In this document: piece after piece, positions 24,061-36,300 of the stretch | Layout of the letters: every line of letters starts with the position of its first letter | Position numbering within the stretch: the first letter of the stretch is position 1 | Origin: Nereocystis luetkeana | Lineage: Eukaryota; Sar; Phaeophyceae; Laminariales; Laminariaceae | Direction: 5' to 3' | NCBI GenBank assembly: GCA_031213475.1 | Contig: JARUPZ010000018.1 | Coordinates: 1,984,001 to 2,048,000 of the forward strand | DNA: 64,000 nucleotides | Notes under the pieces: generated by a model | What the model saw: the letters and a program-made list of their open reading frames with translations, nothing else | Told to the model about the DNA's origin: nothing | The model's database searches: none | Translations under genes and position numbers: made by a program

Positions 24061-25519
24061 TCCCACGGGGAACAGCAGCGAGTGCTGACGAAGGGGATTG
24101 CAAGCCTTGGTGAAAATCCCAGGTTCTGAGCCAGGGTTGTGCTTTTTGTACAAATAAATACCTATCACGGAAGTAAGCTATCAGTCCGCATCGAGATATC
24201 AGTCAGCGCTGACCGTATACCGTACGTATAACCCGCAGCAAGAGATATCATACCCCTTGGGACGAATTTCAGACACAGTTTCTTCGTATTCTGTGTACTT
24301 GTAATGTACCAGGTAGGAATAATTCGAAGTAGGGGAACACACACAAGCGAAAATGGCAGTGTTGGGAACATCTATCTCGTCGAGATCTGTCCTTCAGAAT
24401 CTATTAATACCAGGGTAGTCCGTAGTCCGTAGTCCGTAGGCAACACCGACCGGTCGGCGCTTTGTGTGCATCCTCCCCGTCCGTGTTGTCGAGCAAACCA
24501 GCGCGGAAACAAGTTCGTCACAGGTACAAGTATACAGGGTGTGGTGTGCTATCTCTCTTCTTGCGTTTACCCTTTCTTGCGGTACAGCTGTATGTAGTAC
24601 CAGGTAGTATTTTTGAAATTAATACCAGGTACGTAATACCAGGTAATAAGTAAGTGAGATGATAGATCTGCACAAAACAACATCAACACCAACAGCACGA
24701 CGACAGCAGCAACGCTGACGATTCAGATTTTCTCGTCTGCGAAAAAATGAACAGTTCTGGGGGGCGCGCCGCCGACGCTTTACTACTACGTACTGCTGTG
24801 CATCATCAACCTGGCCGTGGCCGTGCGTGCGATGCACAATATTGGAGAAGAGACGTATTTTTGGCGTGTACACTGCTGTGCGGTGTGCTTCCAATATAAT
24901 TGGTCGACGAACCGCGATCAATGGTAATCAATGAATTCATATTTGCAGATTATTTCTGAAGCTTGTAGTTATTACTATCATTAATAATAGCTGCGGAATT
25001 TGTATCCCCTCCACCCATCGGATGGATAAGCGTTATATTTACTCTGTCGCAGCTGCTGCTAGCAGCTGCTCTGTTCTCTGCTGTTGCTGTTATCGATTCT
25101 GGTGCAAAGAAACCGTTTGATCGATCCATCTCGCCTCTGTCTGTGATGGCCGATGGGTCGTTGGGGCATCGGGTACATTTCGGGTTTTGACTCTTATTGT
25201 TGCTCAGCAATAATAGCAAAACAACTCTTTTCATCGATCTCGATGCACTGGTGCTACTGTATAATAGTAGAGTAAGGGTAGGATATACGTGTCGCCACGA
25301 GTTGGCCGCTCGAGCGTCTCGAACCACGACAGAACACAGCAGACGTCAACGGCTAGTATTCCGTTGTCATACCGGATATAGATCATAATACGCCGTGGCA
25401 CCTGTCTATATGCACCAGATACCGGTTATTACTGGGTACAGCGGCATTCCTGTTCATAGATTCCGAGTATACAGTCAGCAGTGTTGTGTTAAGTTCAAGG
25501 TCAAGAACCCTTGTTAGGT

Positions 25520-27840
25520 ACTCAGGTGTGTTGAATGCTTAGACATATATAGAATAGTAGCTTTATTCCTTTCGAGCACGATGAGATACTGGGTGCAAGC
25601 CTCGTGCCTCGCTGGGAAAACCCCTGGTTTCCCATTTAAAGATACGCCTCCCAAGTACTATAAATACGTTCCCAATACCTGAACCCAGGTATTCACCTGC
25701 CTTTCGGCCTCATTCAAAGAAATACCGTAACACTAGCCCACTCTGATGATCCGTACATACATGCATAAATATGTTGAATCCATGGAAACCCCGATCCCAC
25801 GAGCTAGAACTAGAGTCCAAGATGCGGCTCCTCAAAACCCACTTCAACACCTCTGAGCGGCAAGGTGAATAGCCGACCGAAAAAAGAAAGAAAAGAAGGA
25901 AGGCCACGCCGTAAGGGATAGGAACAAATCGTCAAACGAAATCCGTCGCCATGCCACCCGCAAGGGGGGGGGGGCGAGAAAATGTCTACGGAAAAGCGAA
26001 AGGTTAGCACAAGAAGCGAGGCGGTCCGGTGCCCCAGTATGCGTAGTCAATTTTATCCAGATCGCCCCCGGCTCCCGAGCGGGGGGGGGTCGGCAGGACG
26101 AAGAAGAGAGATAACACGGAATACGCCATGAACCACCACAGACCATAACTCCGGAAACGGGTCCTGTGCCACAAATGAGTGGCCCGATTACCCAGGCCAG
26201 CCCCGACACTGGAAGGGAGGGTCGGCAGGACGGAATGCACAAAACCATCCCCAGCCCGGCCCAAGGAAAAAAATCAGGAAACGCTATAACATACCGAGTA
26301 GAAACCCCGACCCCGAAAGTCGGAAAACGCCTAGAGTATAAGACAACCCCCCAAAGCCCAGGAAAACGGTGAGAAGAAAAATAAAACCGAATGCAGCCGA
26401 GATGCGAAAATCAGATCCACAGCTGCGCCTCGGGATCCATCTACGTTACGCTGGACCCCCCCGTGAAAACGCACCAGCCATGTGTGTTACAGACACCAAA
26501 AACCTCGTATAGCTCTCGTCGAAGTCGTGTAGCGCGCCGGAGAAGGAGGAACCTTGATCGGCCCCGGGTCATCCAAAAATCGAACCAAACATACCCCCAT
26601 ACCTGGTACGTCGGTGTAGTTGCGCTGATTTTCCCGAGCCACCACAGACCGTCGTCGCCCTCGTACCAAACGTGGGCACCGTTGGGAAGCACAGTGTTGC
26701 AGTATTGGCGAAGCCAATTGGCGTGCGATACGCAGCCATAGCCGGGCGCCAGAAACCGCTCGCCGTTACTCCGAGAATGCTCCCGTTGTGCCGCGCCAAT
26801 TCACATCCAGCGGTACAGGCGGTTGCTTTGGTGCTGCTGGTTCAGAGTGCCGGCCCAGTAGCGTAAAATTTCGTGGCGAAAGGGCTGAAGGTCCATTTCC
26901 CTCGGGACGGTTGGGAGGATCCTATCCAATGCGTCTCGTACATCACCACGATGACGCCACCTCGACCTCAAAACGATTGGTGTCCGGAAGTCTTTTCACT
27001 TCGAGTCCTAGAAGAGGAGTCGAATCGTCGTCTTGGGTGACGTGGTACGGGGAGGATTTCTCGGAAAAGTTGTTGAGTACGTATTGCGTCAACCCCGCCG
27101 GCAAATACTTCGGCATGTCGCCACGGTCGTGAGGGTTGGCACAGGGCTAGCAGCGTTGAACCGATATATGCCGGCGAGCATCAGCGCCGGGCACATCGGA
27201 AGGAAGATCCAAATACAGGAGCTTAGCCCCCGAGAGGAAATCCGTCCGGAGTATCCGAGGAGGAGCAAGGACCAACTGCGAGGACTTTGTAGAGGCTCGT
27301 CCAGTTGGGTGAGAGTTTGGCCTCGAGGACCTTGCCGTTCGTGTCAGGCATCGGGCCCTGGTGGATGATGGCCGCCGTTTTGTGTACCCACGCCCAGCCG
27401 CCTACGGCGAATTTGGGGACAGGACGCAGTTCGTCGGAGAGGGCGGAATTGCGGCGGTTCACGCGGGCAACGGTGAGGGCATGGTGCTCGCGAACGCTAT
27501 CGTACGCGCGCTGCTGGCGGTCCGTCGCCAAGTCGCAGTAGGCGAGGTGGTCGCGGGCCAAACTCTGGTGGCCGGCGACTCCAGCACGCTCGAAAATCGT
27601 AAGAGGGAGGCGTGGCCGCCGACCCATAGGGACTTCGTTGGGAGCCAAACCCGTGGCGGCGCTAGCGGAATTGTTGGACGCAAATTCGACATGAGGGAGC
27701 TGTTCATCCTAGTTGTTTTGGAGCTTGTTGACCATCATTGCCAGCATCTGGCCCATCGTGTGGTTTACACGTTTCATCCCACCGTTGCCGTTTGGGTGGT
27801 AGGAGCTAGTGTCTATTTTCCGAACCCCTAGAAGCTGATA
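25520..27840 (-). mobile_element. Ty3/gypsy-type LTR retrotransposon, degenerate 3' part
   Basis: Read on the - strand from 27840 downward. The end of an integrase core is visible (SSYHPNGNGGMKRVNHTM, MLAMMVNKLQNN, then an in-frame stop, then EQLPHVEFASNNS), followed by an open segment (27648-27223) with TGLAPNEVPMGRRPRLPL, DLATDRQQRAYDSVREHHAL and GGWAWVHKTAAI. Lower still, 26980-26440 keeps chromodomain-region and WYEGDDGLWWLGKIS-type text in broken frames. 26400-25520 is non-coding and probably includes LTR or 3' untranslated sequence, because it recurs at 50394-51345. Gag, protease, reverse transcriptase and RNase H are absent. Stops and frame breaks make it inactive. Confidence 0.7.
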
Positions 27841-28728
27841 AACGACGTGCGAAAGCTTGGAGCAGAGCTTGAAGCAGTACAATAACAGTTGGATATTGCA
27901 TCGAAAGTTCCGCTATATCGAGATGTCGAAGTTTCGATACACGCTATTGAACGCGTTTTGCGTGTTGCCCTTCCTCGCATTCTTCACTCTATGCTGATAC
28001 TGAACGATTGTAAAGAGCGTTAATCGAGTATACGATTATATATGCGCACTGGTATGCTTGGTGGTATGTGCCAGGCATCGGTTGTACCAGGTATTGAATT
28101 CGCATCGATTGGGTATTTTGATCATCGGTGTTGTTCATATACAAGATTCTCCTTCGGGATGTGCTCAACTTGAAATCCCGGGGGTGTCCCAAGTTGGAAA
28201 GGGGGAACACAGGCGTTCCTATACATATCAGCCTATATGAGGTTCGATGGTGTTTTATACCGATCGATGCTGCTGCTGGTGTTGTACCGCTGCTGTAGTA
28301 TGTACGGCGCGGGTGTTTTTTAGACTCAGAGCATGCGCGGGTTGGAATCGTCCAACTCGTTGTGTTGAGGATGACACACCCACAGAGGCACACACGCAAA
28401 ACACAGCAGTAGCACCGTTCGTAGCTGTGTCATGAAAAGGAACCTTTGAAGTACTGTGGCATAAACGCCCGGAGCACGCGCCACGCAGCCCGGCCGGGAC
28501 CCACTCTTGCGCCGTGCTGTACACGCGAGTCCCCTACGTGCCCCGCAGCCGAGAGCGCGAGAAAAGACCGGCGATCGGAGGAGAAAAGTAAAAGCATTCC
28601 GTGAAAAAGTCAATTAGGTGCATAGTAATACAAGCGGGGCTTTGCCTCGGCGGCCTGACGCCCGCCTTGGCTCCCTCCGCGCATGCCCGCAATGACCGAG
28701 GATGTAAGAAAATCGAAGCCGTAATTGC

Positions 28729-29939
28729 CAGGGCTGCTCGCGGACCCGACCCGACCCGCGAGATTCTGGAAGCCTCCTGATCCGACTCGACCCGAACCGC
28801 GAGATTCGAAAAGCTTTTGACCCGGCCCGACCCGACCTAACCCGTGAGATTTGAACACCTCCTGACCCGACTCGACCCGACCCGACTCGCCAGATTATGG
28901 CCCGTGAGATAAGGGTCATACCACAGGTCGGGTCACGTCAACCCGCGAGACCATTTCGACCCGTAGATTCGGCCCGTGGGTCGACAACTTACAAACATTT
29001 GATATTCGTTTTTGTACCCCACAGTGATATGCGGCCTGGCTGTAGTGGGTACGACGGATGCGGAATGCGTATATAGATTTGATGGTGTTTAAATGCTCGA
29101 ACATGATACCAAAGGAGTGATATTCAGTGTTGGTGCGAGAGAAGCCTTGGGGCAGCAAGCGGGAAGTTTTTGTAGTGTCGGGTCCGGGGGCCGAATGCGC
29201 GGGTTCTACCCGCGGGTCAGCAGGAAAAAAAATCGAGGGTCATACCGGCCCGACCCGTGAATGAGCCGTTTCTTGAGGGTCATGACCTGACCCGACCGGG
29301 GAGATTTTCATCACCTGTTGACCAGACCCGAACCGACCCGACCCGTGAGATAAAAAAACTCTTGACCCGACCCGCGACATTTGAAACCCCTAGACCCGAT
29401 CTGAGCCGACCCGTCAGATGTTGAACACTTTCTGGCCCGACCCGTGGGTCGAGTCATGATCCGCGAACAGCCCTGGATTTTTTTAGGTGTCGGGTCCGCG
29501 GGTTGGGTCAACAGAAAAAACTCGCGGTTTTCGCTAGCCCGCCCCGCGAGTAACTTGTTCCTCGCGGGTCATGGTCTGACCCGACCCGTGAGCTTTTCAT
29601 CACCCCTAGACTCGACCCGACCCGACCCGTGAGATTTGAAAAACTCTTGACCCGACCCGACCCGTGAGATTTGAAAAACTCTTGACCCGACCCGACCCGT
29701 GAGATTTGAAAACCTCTTGAGCCGACCCGACCCGACCCGACCCGACCCGACCCGACCCGACCCGACCCGACCCGACCCGACCCGACCCGACCCGACCCGG
29801 CCCGTGGGATAAAAAAACTCTTGACTCGACCGGATCCGACCCCCGACATTTGAAAAGCTATTGACCCGACCCGATCCGTGAGGTTTGGGGACTTCCTGAC
29901 CCGACCCGCGGATCGGGTCATCACCCGCGAACAGCTCTG
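28729..29939. mobile_element. hAT-like non-autonomous element filled with CCCGACCCG repeats
   Basis: Ends CAGGGCTGCTCGCGG (28729) and CCGCGAACAGCTCTG (to 29939) are inverted repeats with two mismatches. Flanks GTAATTGC (28721-28728) and GTAAATGC (29940-29947) look like an 8 bp target duplication with one change, as expected for hAT elements. The inside is a degenerate array of ~35 bp units (GACCCGACCCGTGAGATTTG..) plus a perfect CCCGA pentamer run near 29718-29800. A second internal terminus, CCGCGAACAGCCCTG (to 29475), suggests nested or rearranged copies. No transposase. Confidence 0.65.
29718..29800. repeat. (CCCGA)n pentanucleotide array
   Basis: About sixteen nearly perfect CCCGA units within the hAT-like element. 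The reading frames across it encode repeated GSGRV, which is not a protein gene. Confidence 0.9.
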
Positions 29940-30307
29940 GTAAATGCGATAGCACTGTCAAGTGGCACATTGAAAACATATCGTTAAGAGTGAAGAAAAG
30001 GAACTGGACAATAAACCACCATCAAACAAAGCTCCGCGCACACCCGTAATGACCGAGAATGTAGACAATATTACAGGTAGACCTTCGAAGCACAACCTCA
30101 AATTCACGAGGTTTGTTCTTATTGACTTTACACGTTATCACTTACAACCGTCAACCATTGGGGGCTGAACGGGCCTGAAAAATACGCGCAGAGAAACCTT
30201 ACGCCTTACCCCCGATCGTGATCCGCGGTCTCTCTCCCTCCGCTATCGTTTTCTGTCTTGGGCTTGTTTACTCGCAGCAGGTGGTCGAGCGGTCAAAAAG
30301 CGGCGGG

Positions 30308-33300
30308 ATGCCCTCAACTGCACCGTGCCGCAAGACAGAGGGTACCGCGAACGATTGCCCTGCACCCGCCTCAGGATCGGGGCGGTATGCGAACAAAGAT
30401 CAGCTTGACTTCCTGACCAAGGCACTGCTAACGGTGGCTGGCCACCTGAAGTCGTGAGTGCTTTCTTGCGTCCCGCGCTTTGGTCAGGAAGTTGGAGTGA
30501 TCAACTTCTAGAATAGGCCTACTACTGACTGTAGGATACATAATCATCATACACTGAATACTCGAAACCTCGAAACCCCTTGTGAGGTGCTGACGTTTCT
30601 TTTGGGGACGAACTACGGTAGTCGTTGTAATTTCAGCATGACAGTAGCCGGAGAGTGAAACACAATACAGCAACGACTTACGTACTCGTATGTATCCCCC
30701 TACTGGTTCACTCACTCACGTACTGAGTAGGTCCCGTTGTATGCCTTACATGCGCCGGTGTGTTGTTGTACTTTGAATAGAGAATTTTTTTTGTGTCAAC
30801 CAACCTGGTGCTCCCGATTGACGAATAATTGGAGATGCCGACGAGGTTCCTCAAACCCACCCTCACACCTCCGTATAACCTATGAGGTTAGTTAATGTAC
30901 AACACCACCTGAAAATAACATCGGGAAAGACAGGAGGAAAAAAGCCTACCTGTGGAAGGCAGGAATAGTGCCAGGCACCTGACAGCAATCGCCTTGTGCC
31001 CCAACTCCCAATAGAGGGCGCGGGGGCGGTGTACTCACTATCATGCATGACCGTAGTCGTGCGTCCATAGACCCTCGCATCCCTACAATGAAGGGACAGA
31101 GCACGTCGGGTTTTCACCGACCAGGCAGAAATTGCTTGCACCAAGCCCGAAGCGCCGTGAGGTGTTGGGCGAGGCGCATGAAGGGCGAGCTGCATCCTAC
31201 TAAGAACCGCTTTTGAGGTGGATTGTCTTGCATATGGATGACAGTGCCCATTAATTTATTTTTCTGGCGTGGCCACTTCCAGAGACAGCAATAGGTGTAC
31301 TACTTGTATGTAACCGCCTCGTGGGTGCCTTACCATATACACACTACGTGACACGGTCATCGCCCTTGTGCGGAGTTAAGGTTCCACGCACCAAAATGAT
31401 CCAACTCGACCGCCAACCGTGGTGACCACCGAAAACACTAGAAAAAAAAACGGTACCCTCGTTGTCTAGCTCACGTGTTTTACAGCGTCGTCGCCAACCG
31501 ACGCCAACCCAACCAATAGATATACTAGGTATATATTGTAGGGGAGAGGAGGGTGTGTGTGTGCTTATGTCATGCATAACCGGGAGGGGTCAATATGGAT
31601 AAAAAAACACGTGCCATAAGCGTGGCGGACGATAGAGGCATTACCGCTAAAGACGCAAGACACACCTCGAATTTCCATGCCGGGTTTCTCGACCACGGAG
31701 AGAGAGCAAACGCAGAGCGATGCGTCTCTCTGTCCATGGAAAGATCTAGGCGAGGTTTTTCCAGATCCGCTGTTTTTGTCCTGTGTGCACATGTGCATCC
31801 CCCTTGCTTTGGAGAATATCGTCTGAGAAATCCGTCTCAGCGTGTGTGTTGTCTTGTGTGTTGTACGGCACGTGTGGCAACATTAATACCATATGTTGAT
31901 GACGATATGGTCTACGTGCACTTGGTGTAAATTTGATGATGGGTGGCCTACACCTACTATAATAGTGTTCTTGAACGCTCGGAAGGCGTGTGCGCCACCC
32001 CATGAGTGCTGTAGCAAAAAAGCCCTCGCGGGGGGGGGGGGTCGACATGGGACTTACTCTAGACCACATATTTTTTACAGAAGAGTGCGCATACAGATAT
32101 GCTTCATGTTGGTGTTTCCATGGAGTGTGTCGACAAATTGTCTCAGACATCACATGTCACACCTCCCTGCAGATGGAGCTGTGCTCTGAGGGACTCAGTC
32201 TGGACCGGCCGCAGCCTGGAGGTGGTGGTGCAGGCTAGAGGCTCTCTCAGCACATTTCGCTAAGCTGACTAGACAAATAAACGTCCAGTTATATTCAGAA
32301 CCCATCACAATTTTTTTAATAATTCGCAAACTGCTCCCTTTCCGATTCTAAACGTCCAGTTGATGTCCCCTTTAGCTCCTCCGTACAATTTCACCCACAT
32401 TTTAGCTGCAAAACACTACTACCGTAGGAACAAGAGTTATTAAATAGATCATGTCTCCAGTAGTAACGGGGTCAAGAGCACAGAGATGTTACGCGTACCT
32501 GGTACATCGATTATTTCCTCAGCCCTCAACTGCTCTGAATCCTTGTGACCTTGTGACGCTATTGGAAGTAAGGCCTAACCGAGGAAGTAGCGCAGCCGCC
32601 CTCACATACGAACTCGAACGGCACGCATGCAAACTGCACAACCGGTATTTTGATACAACGCCGACGTACAGAGACGAGACTGACGTGGAACCTGAGCATC
32701 TCATCAAATACACCCGCGCACAGCGAAATAACTATTAATAGTACTGAACATCCGCTTCTGCCCCTCCGCCCGGCCCACGTCAAAAGGCCGAAGAATGTCT
32801 CGAATGGACTCTTCAACGCTGGCCTGGGGATCGTTCTCATTGCTCTAGCCGAGTCGCGTACGTCGCCAAGGTATCAGCAGCTACAGGCATCTTCCGGAGT
32901 TGACCGCGGGAGAGCGGCGATTGGTAGCGTAACGAAATGGGCTATGGAAATGTGCCGAAGACCCAACAAGCGCGAGTTTACCTTGGAGCTGCTGCGTAAA
33001 GCGGGAAAAGCCTCCTCGGCCACGAAGGCGAGCCTTTTGAAGCGATTTGGCTTGGTTCGAAACCCGGTTTCTATCTGCCGAGAGCTGGGCACTGTGGTGA
33101 AAGCGTTGGTGAGAGCGCTGGCCGACGCCGAGGCGGTGGGAGACCACTCCAACGAGACTAGGGCCGCCACGGCTGGAATCTTCCCTCCCGCCAGCGAACG
33201 CTCGTCCTTGTCTGCTTGTGAAGCGTTCATGCCTCGACAAGAGGCAGATTCCCATATCCAATCTACAGCCAACAGTGGACAACAAGCGCAGGAGATGAGG

Positions 33301-36300
33301 GTGCACGGCATCGCGGCTACTACCAGTGTCTCTGCGGTACCCCAATGCTCCGTCGTGGGTGCCTGCGAAGGCGTAACAGCGAGAGGCGTGATCAGGGTAA
33401 CCGCTACCCAAGCTGTTGGCGAAGTTGCCGTTGTGCGTGGTGTTGATTCTGTGGATACAGTTATGCGGGACAAGACCGCGACGCCTGGCAAGAAGGGAGT
33501 CGCTGTCCATGTAGCGGCAGATTTGGGCAGCAGCCCGCACTGCGGGGCTGATGGAAGGCGTTCTCTCCGACCGACACAAGAGAAAGACCCTCTCCGCAGC
33601 CACGTTCGAGCTACCCACCCTGTGTCCCACAAGCATGCTCGCCCTTCAGCACTAGAGTGGAGAGTCGGGTGCGGGGGTGGGGGTGAGGGTGGGGGGGGGG
33701 GTCGGGGTGGAGGTGAGGTCAACATTAAGCTCAATCAGGCCATCAAGGGGCGAGCAATGGCCTCGCTCTTGCTGAACCGGGAACGGCAACAACGAAAGCA
33801 GGACGCCGACAGGCACAAGGTTGAGTTGGAGAAGGTGAGGCTAGATGCAATCGAAAGAGCCAGGTTGGTTCGCGGTTTGTACCCGCACGCCGCCGCCACC
33901 AACGTATCTATGCATGTCGTCGCTGGTGTACAGTGTACAGTGTACAGCCTCGGTAAGATCCAACGCGAGCTACTGTGCGGTACATAGGGGTATTTATGTA
34001 ATTATAGCACCCAAATCTTCAAAAGTTTCTGACGTGAGGAGCTCTTTACATACCCTACATACCCCAACAACCGACTTTCAGAAGAAAATAAATGAAAGCT
34101 AATAATAGTGGGCCCCATTGCACGAGCCCATAAGCTATTTAACACCCGTTTAACAAAAAATGTTTCGTAGAAAATCACACCAGATCCGAAAGACATTGCG
34201 GTGGAAGGAACCCCGTCAGTGAGAGGTGTTTGAGCTATACATACAATGATCAAGAAAGAACCCTACCGCGGATCATCTGCAAACTTTTGATATCAATAGT
34301 CTATCTGCGGCGACTGTGGTTGGTGATTGAAGTTACCGACCGGACCTCACTGCACGTAACCCTCACAATACTGAACCGCGTATACTACGTGCCACTCACA
34401 GGTACGCGGTGTTGTAAAGAGCAGACGTGAAAAAATCTGTGAGTACGAGTCAAGCCTGGAACAGATGCGCATCAAGGTCGCAGCCACCGAGAGCGAGCTT
34501 TCCAAGAGCCAGCGCCTCGTTTTTGCGCTGAGGGAGCAGCTGGGAGCACGGTCATCACCACCGGCCAACAATTCCGCACCTTCCATTCAGGTAAACGCCG
34601 AAGGAAGAGCGCGTTCGAGGTCACACTGCCAGGCCGGGCTACGGTAGGGGTTGCAATTAGGGGTTGCAAGTAGGGCGTTCTAATCAGGGGTTGCAATTAG
34701 GAGTTGCACTTGTGGGGAAGCGTGCTACAATAGGGGTCGCACTGCTGGGTCGGGCTACGGTAGGGGTTTCAAACAGGGGTTGCAATTAGGGGGTTCTGGT
34801 CAAGGGTTACAGTTAGCGGTTGCAATTAGGGGCTGCAACTAGGGATTGCAGTTAGGGGGTTGCAATTAGGCGATTGCAACTAGGGGTTGAAGTTATGAGG
34901 AGGCGTGCCACGATAGGGGTTGCGCTGCGGGGATGGGCTACGGTAGGGGTTTCAAAGAGGGGTTGCAATTAGGGGGTTCTGGTCAGGGGTAACAGTTAGT
35001 GATTGCAATCAGGGGTTGCAACTAGGGGTTGCAATCAGGGGTTTCACCAATGAGGAGGCGTGCTACGATTGGGGTTGCGCTGCCGGGCTGAGCTACGGTA
35101 GAGGTTGAAATTAGGGGATTGCAATTAGGGGTTGCACTTGCCAGGAGGCGTGCTACGATAGGGGTCGCACTGCCGGGCCGGGCTACGGTACGAGCTGCAC
35201 TTAGGGTTTGCATTTATGAGCTCAAACAATTTCTTACTGATGGAGGGGAAGCCCTCAACGCTCAAACTACCCAATATATTTGGATCCGACGTTACTTTTG
35301 TTGAATGAATCCGTTGAGGGACCTAGCATACTATGGGATAGTTTGTGTGTCGGGCTTAGCTTACTATTCTATCGCAAAAGTTCGTTTGTTGCAGGTTGGG
35401 GTTATACATATTTCCCCAGCGAGAAGACTCAGAAAAAAAGGCGCAATATACCCCAATACACCGTAAGCACACATCTGGCCGCCTCTGCGAAATAAAACGG
35501 ATGGCAAGTTTTTCAGTCGAACCAGCACTTGCCTGCCCTTGCCACCGATGGTTGAGCAATGATCACGAGAAACTACACTCAATATACGGTTAGTTTTGTA
35601 CTATTGCGCGACAGATACTGTACGTACGGCGACAATCCGAAGGTTTATTGTAGATAAGAGGCAATGTGATTTCGTCGACGACAGGTAGGTATCCAGAAGC
35701 ACCGCCACTTACTTGGATACGTTCTCTTCAGCTGTGTTCAGCCCCTGCCTGTCTGTGCTGTTTTTTTTGCTGGGGGAAAACAGACTCGTTCGAACGGGAA
35801 TGGAGCGCAAGCGACTGAGGACGTAGCGCGGTCGCAATGTGCGGTCCGCCTGGAAAAGCTGACGGCGACGTGGGTCGCGTTCCAACAAGCCCAGGCCAGG
35901 TGCGAAGTCTCTCTAAAGTAGCATGATGCATGTTAGATGAGAGTCGCCCTGGATTTCTTCTTTTTTTTATTTTCCGGCGAAGGGGAAAAATTAGACCCGA
36001 TATTGCAATTAGGCTAACGGGTGGTGGTTGGGGTTTCGGTGGTTCGAAGGGCGTCTGTGTTAACTTACGTACCTTTTTTCTTCTGAATGTCGGTTGTTGG
36101 GGTATATTCGGTATTTACATAGCTCCTCACGCCAATAGCCTCAGAAACAGTGGGTGCTATAAATGGATAAATACCCCTGTATTTTTTATTTATTTTTTTT
36201 CTCATCCCATTCATTATCTTCGCACATCTTCTTCTCTCTTCTCCTTCCAACTCGTAACTCAGATCCGGGGTCACATAGCAGGTTCTTCTCCCCCCTTCCC

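Larger units (their letters stand above)
18948..30307. other. Intergenic region between the karyopherin and kinase genes
   Basis: I find no supportable host gene here. It contains a minisatellite, a CAG run, a tandem duplication, the LTR-element remnant and the hAT-like element, listed separately. The stretches 20200-22400, 23050-25500 and 27850-28600 show only short unsupported frames and scattered TACCAGGTA and CTATTAATA motifs. Confidence 0.5.

Noticed and set aside
28613..29979. Gly-Ser-Gly-Arg-Val repeat proteins on the - strand
   Set aside because: All frames over the CCCGA array give repeated pentapeptides; this reflects satellite structure, not coding.
32874..33734. 286-codon - strand frame
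   Set aside because: Antisense of kinase exon 2, which fits the + strand splicing chain and continues the coiled coil.
34640..35215. CRISPR array or true telomere
   Set aside because: Units are short, degenerate and spacerless, and the context is an intron of a eukaryotic gene.
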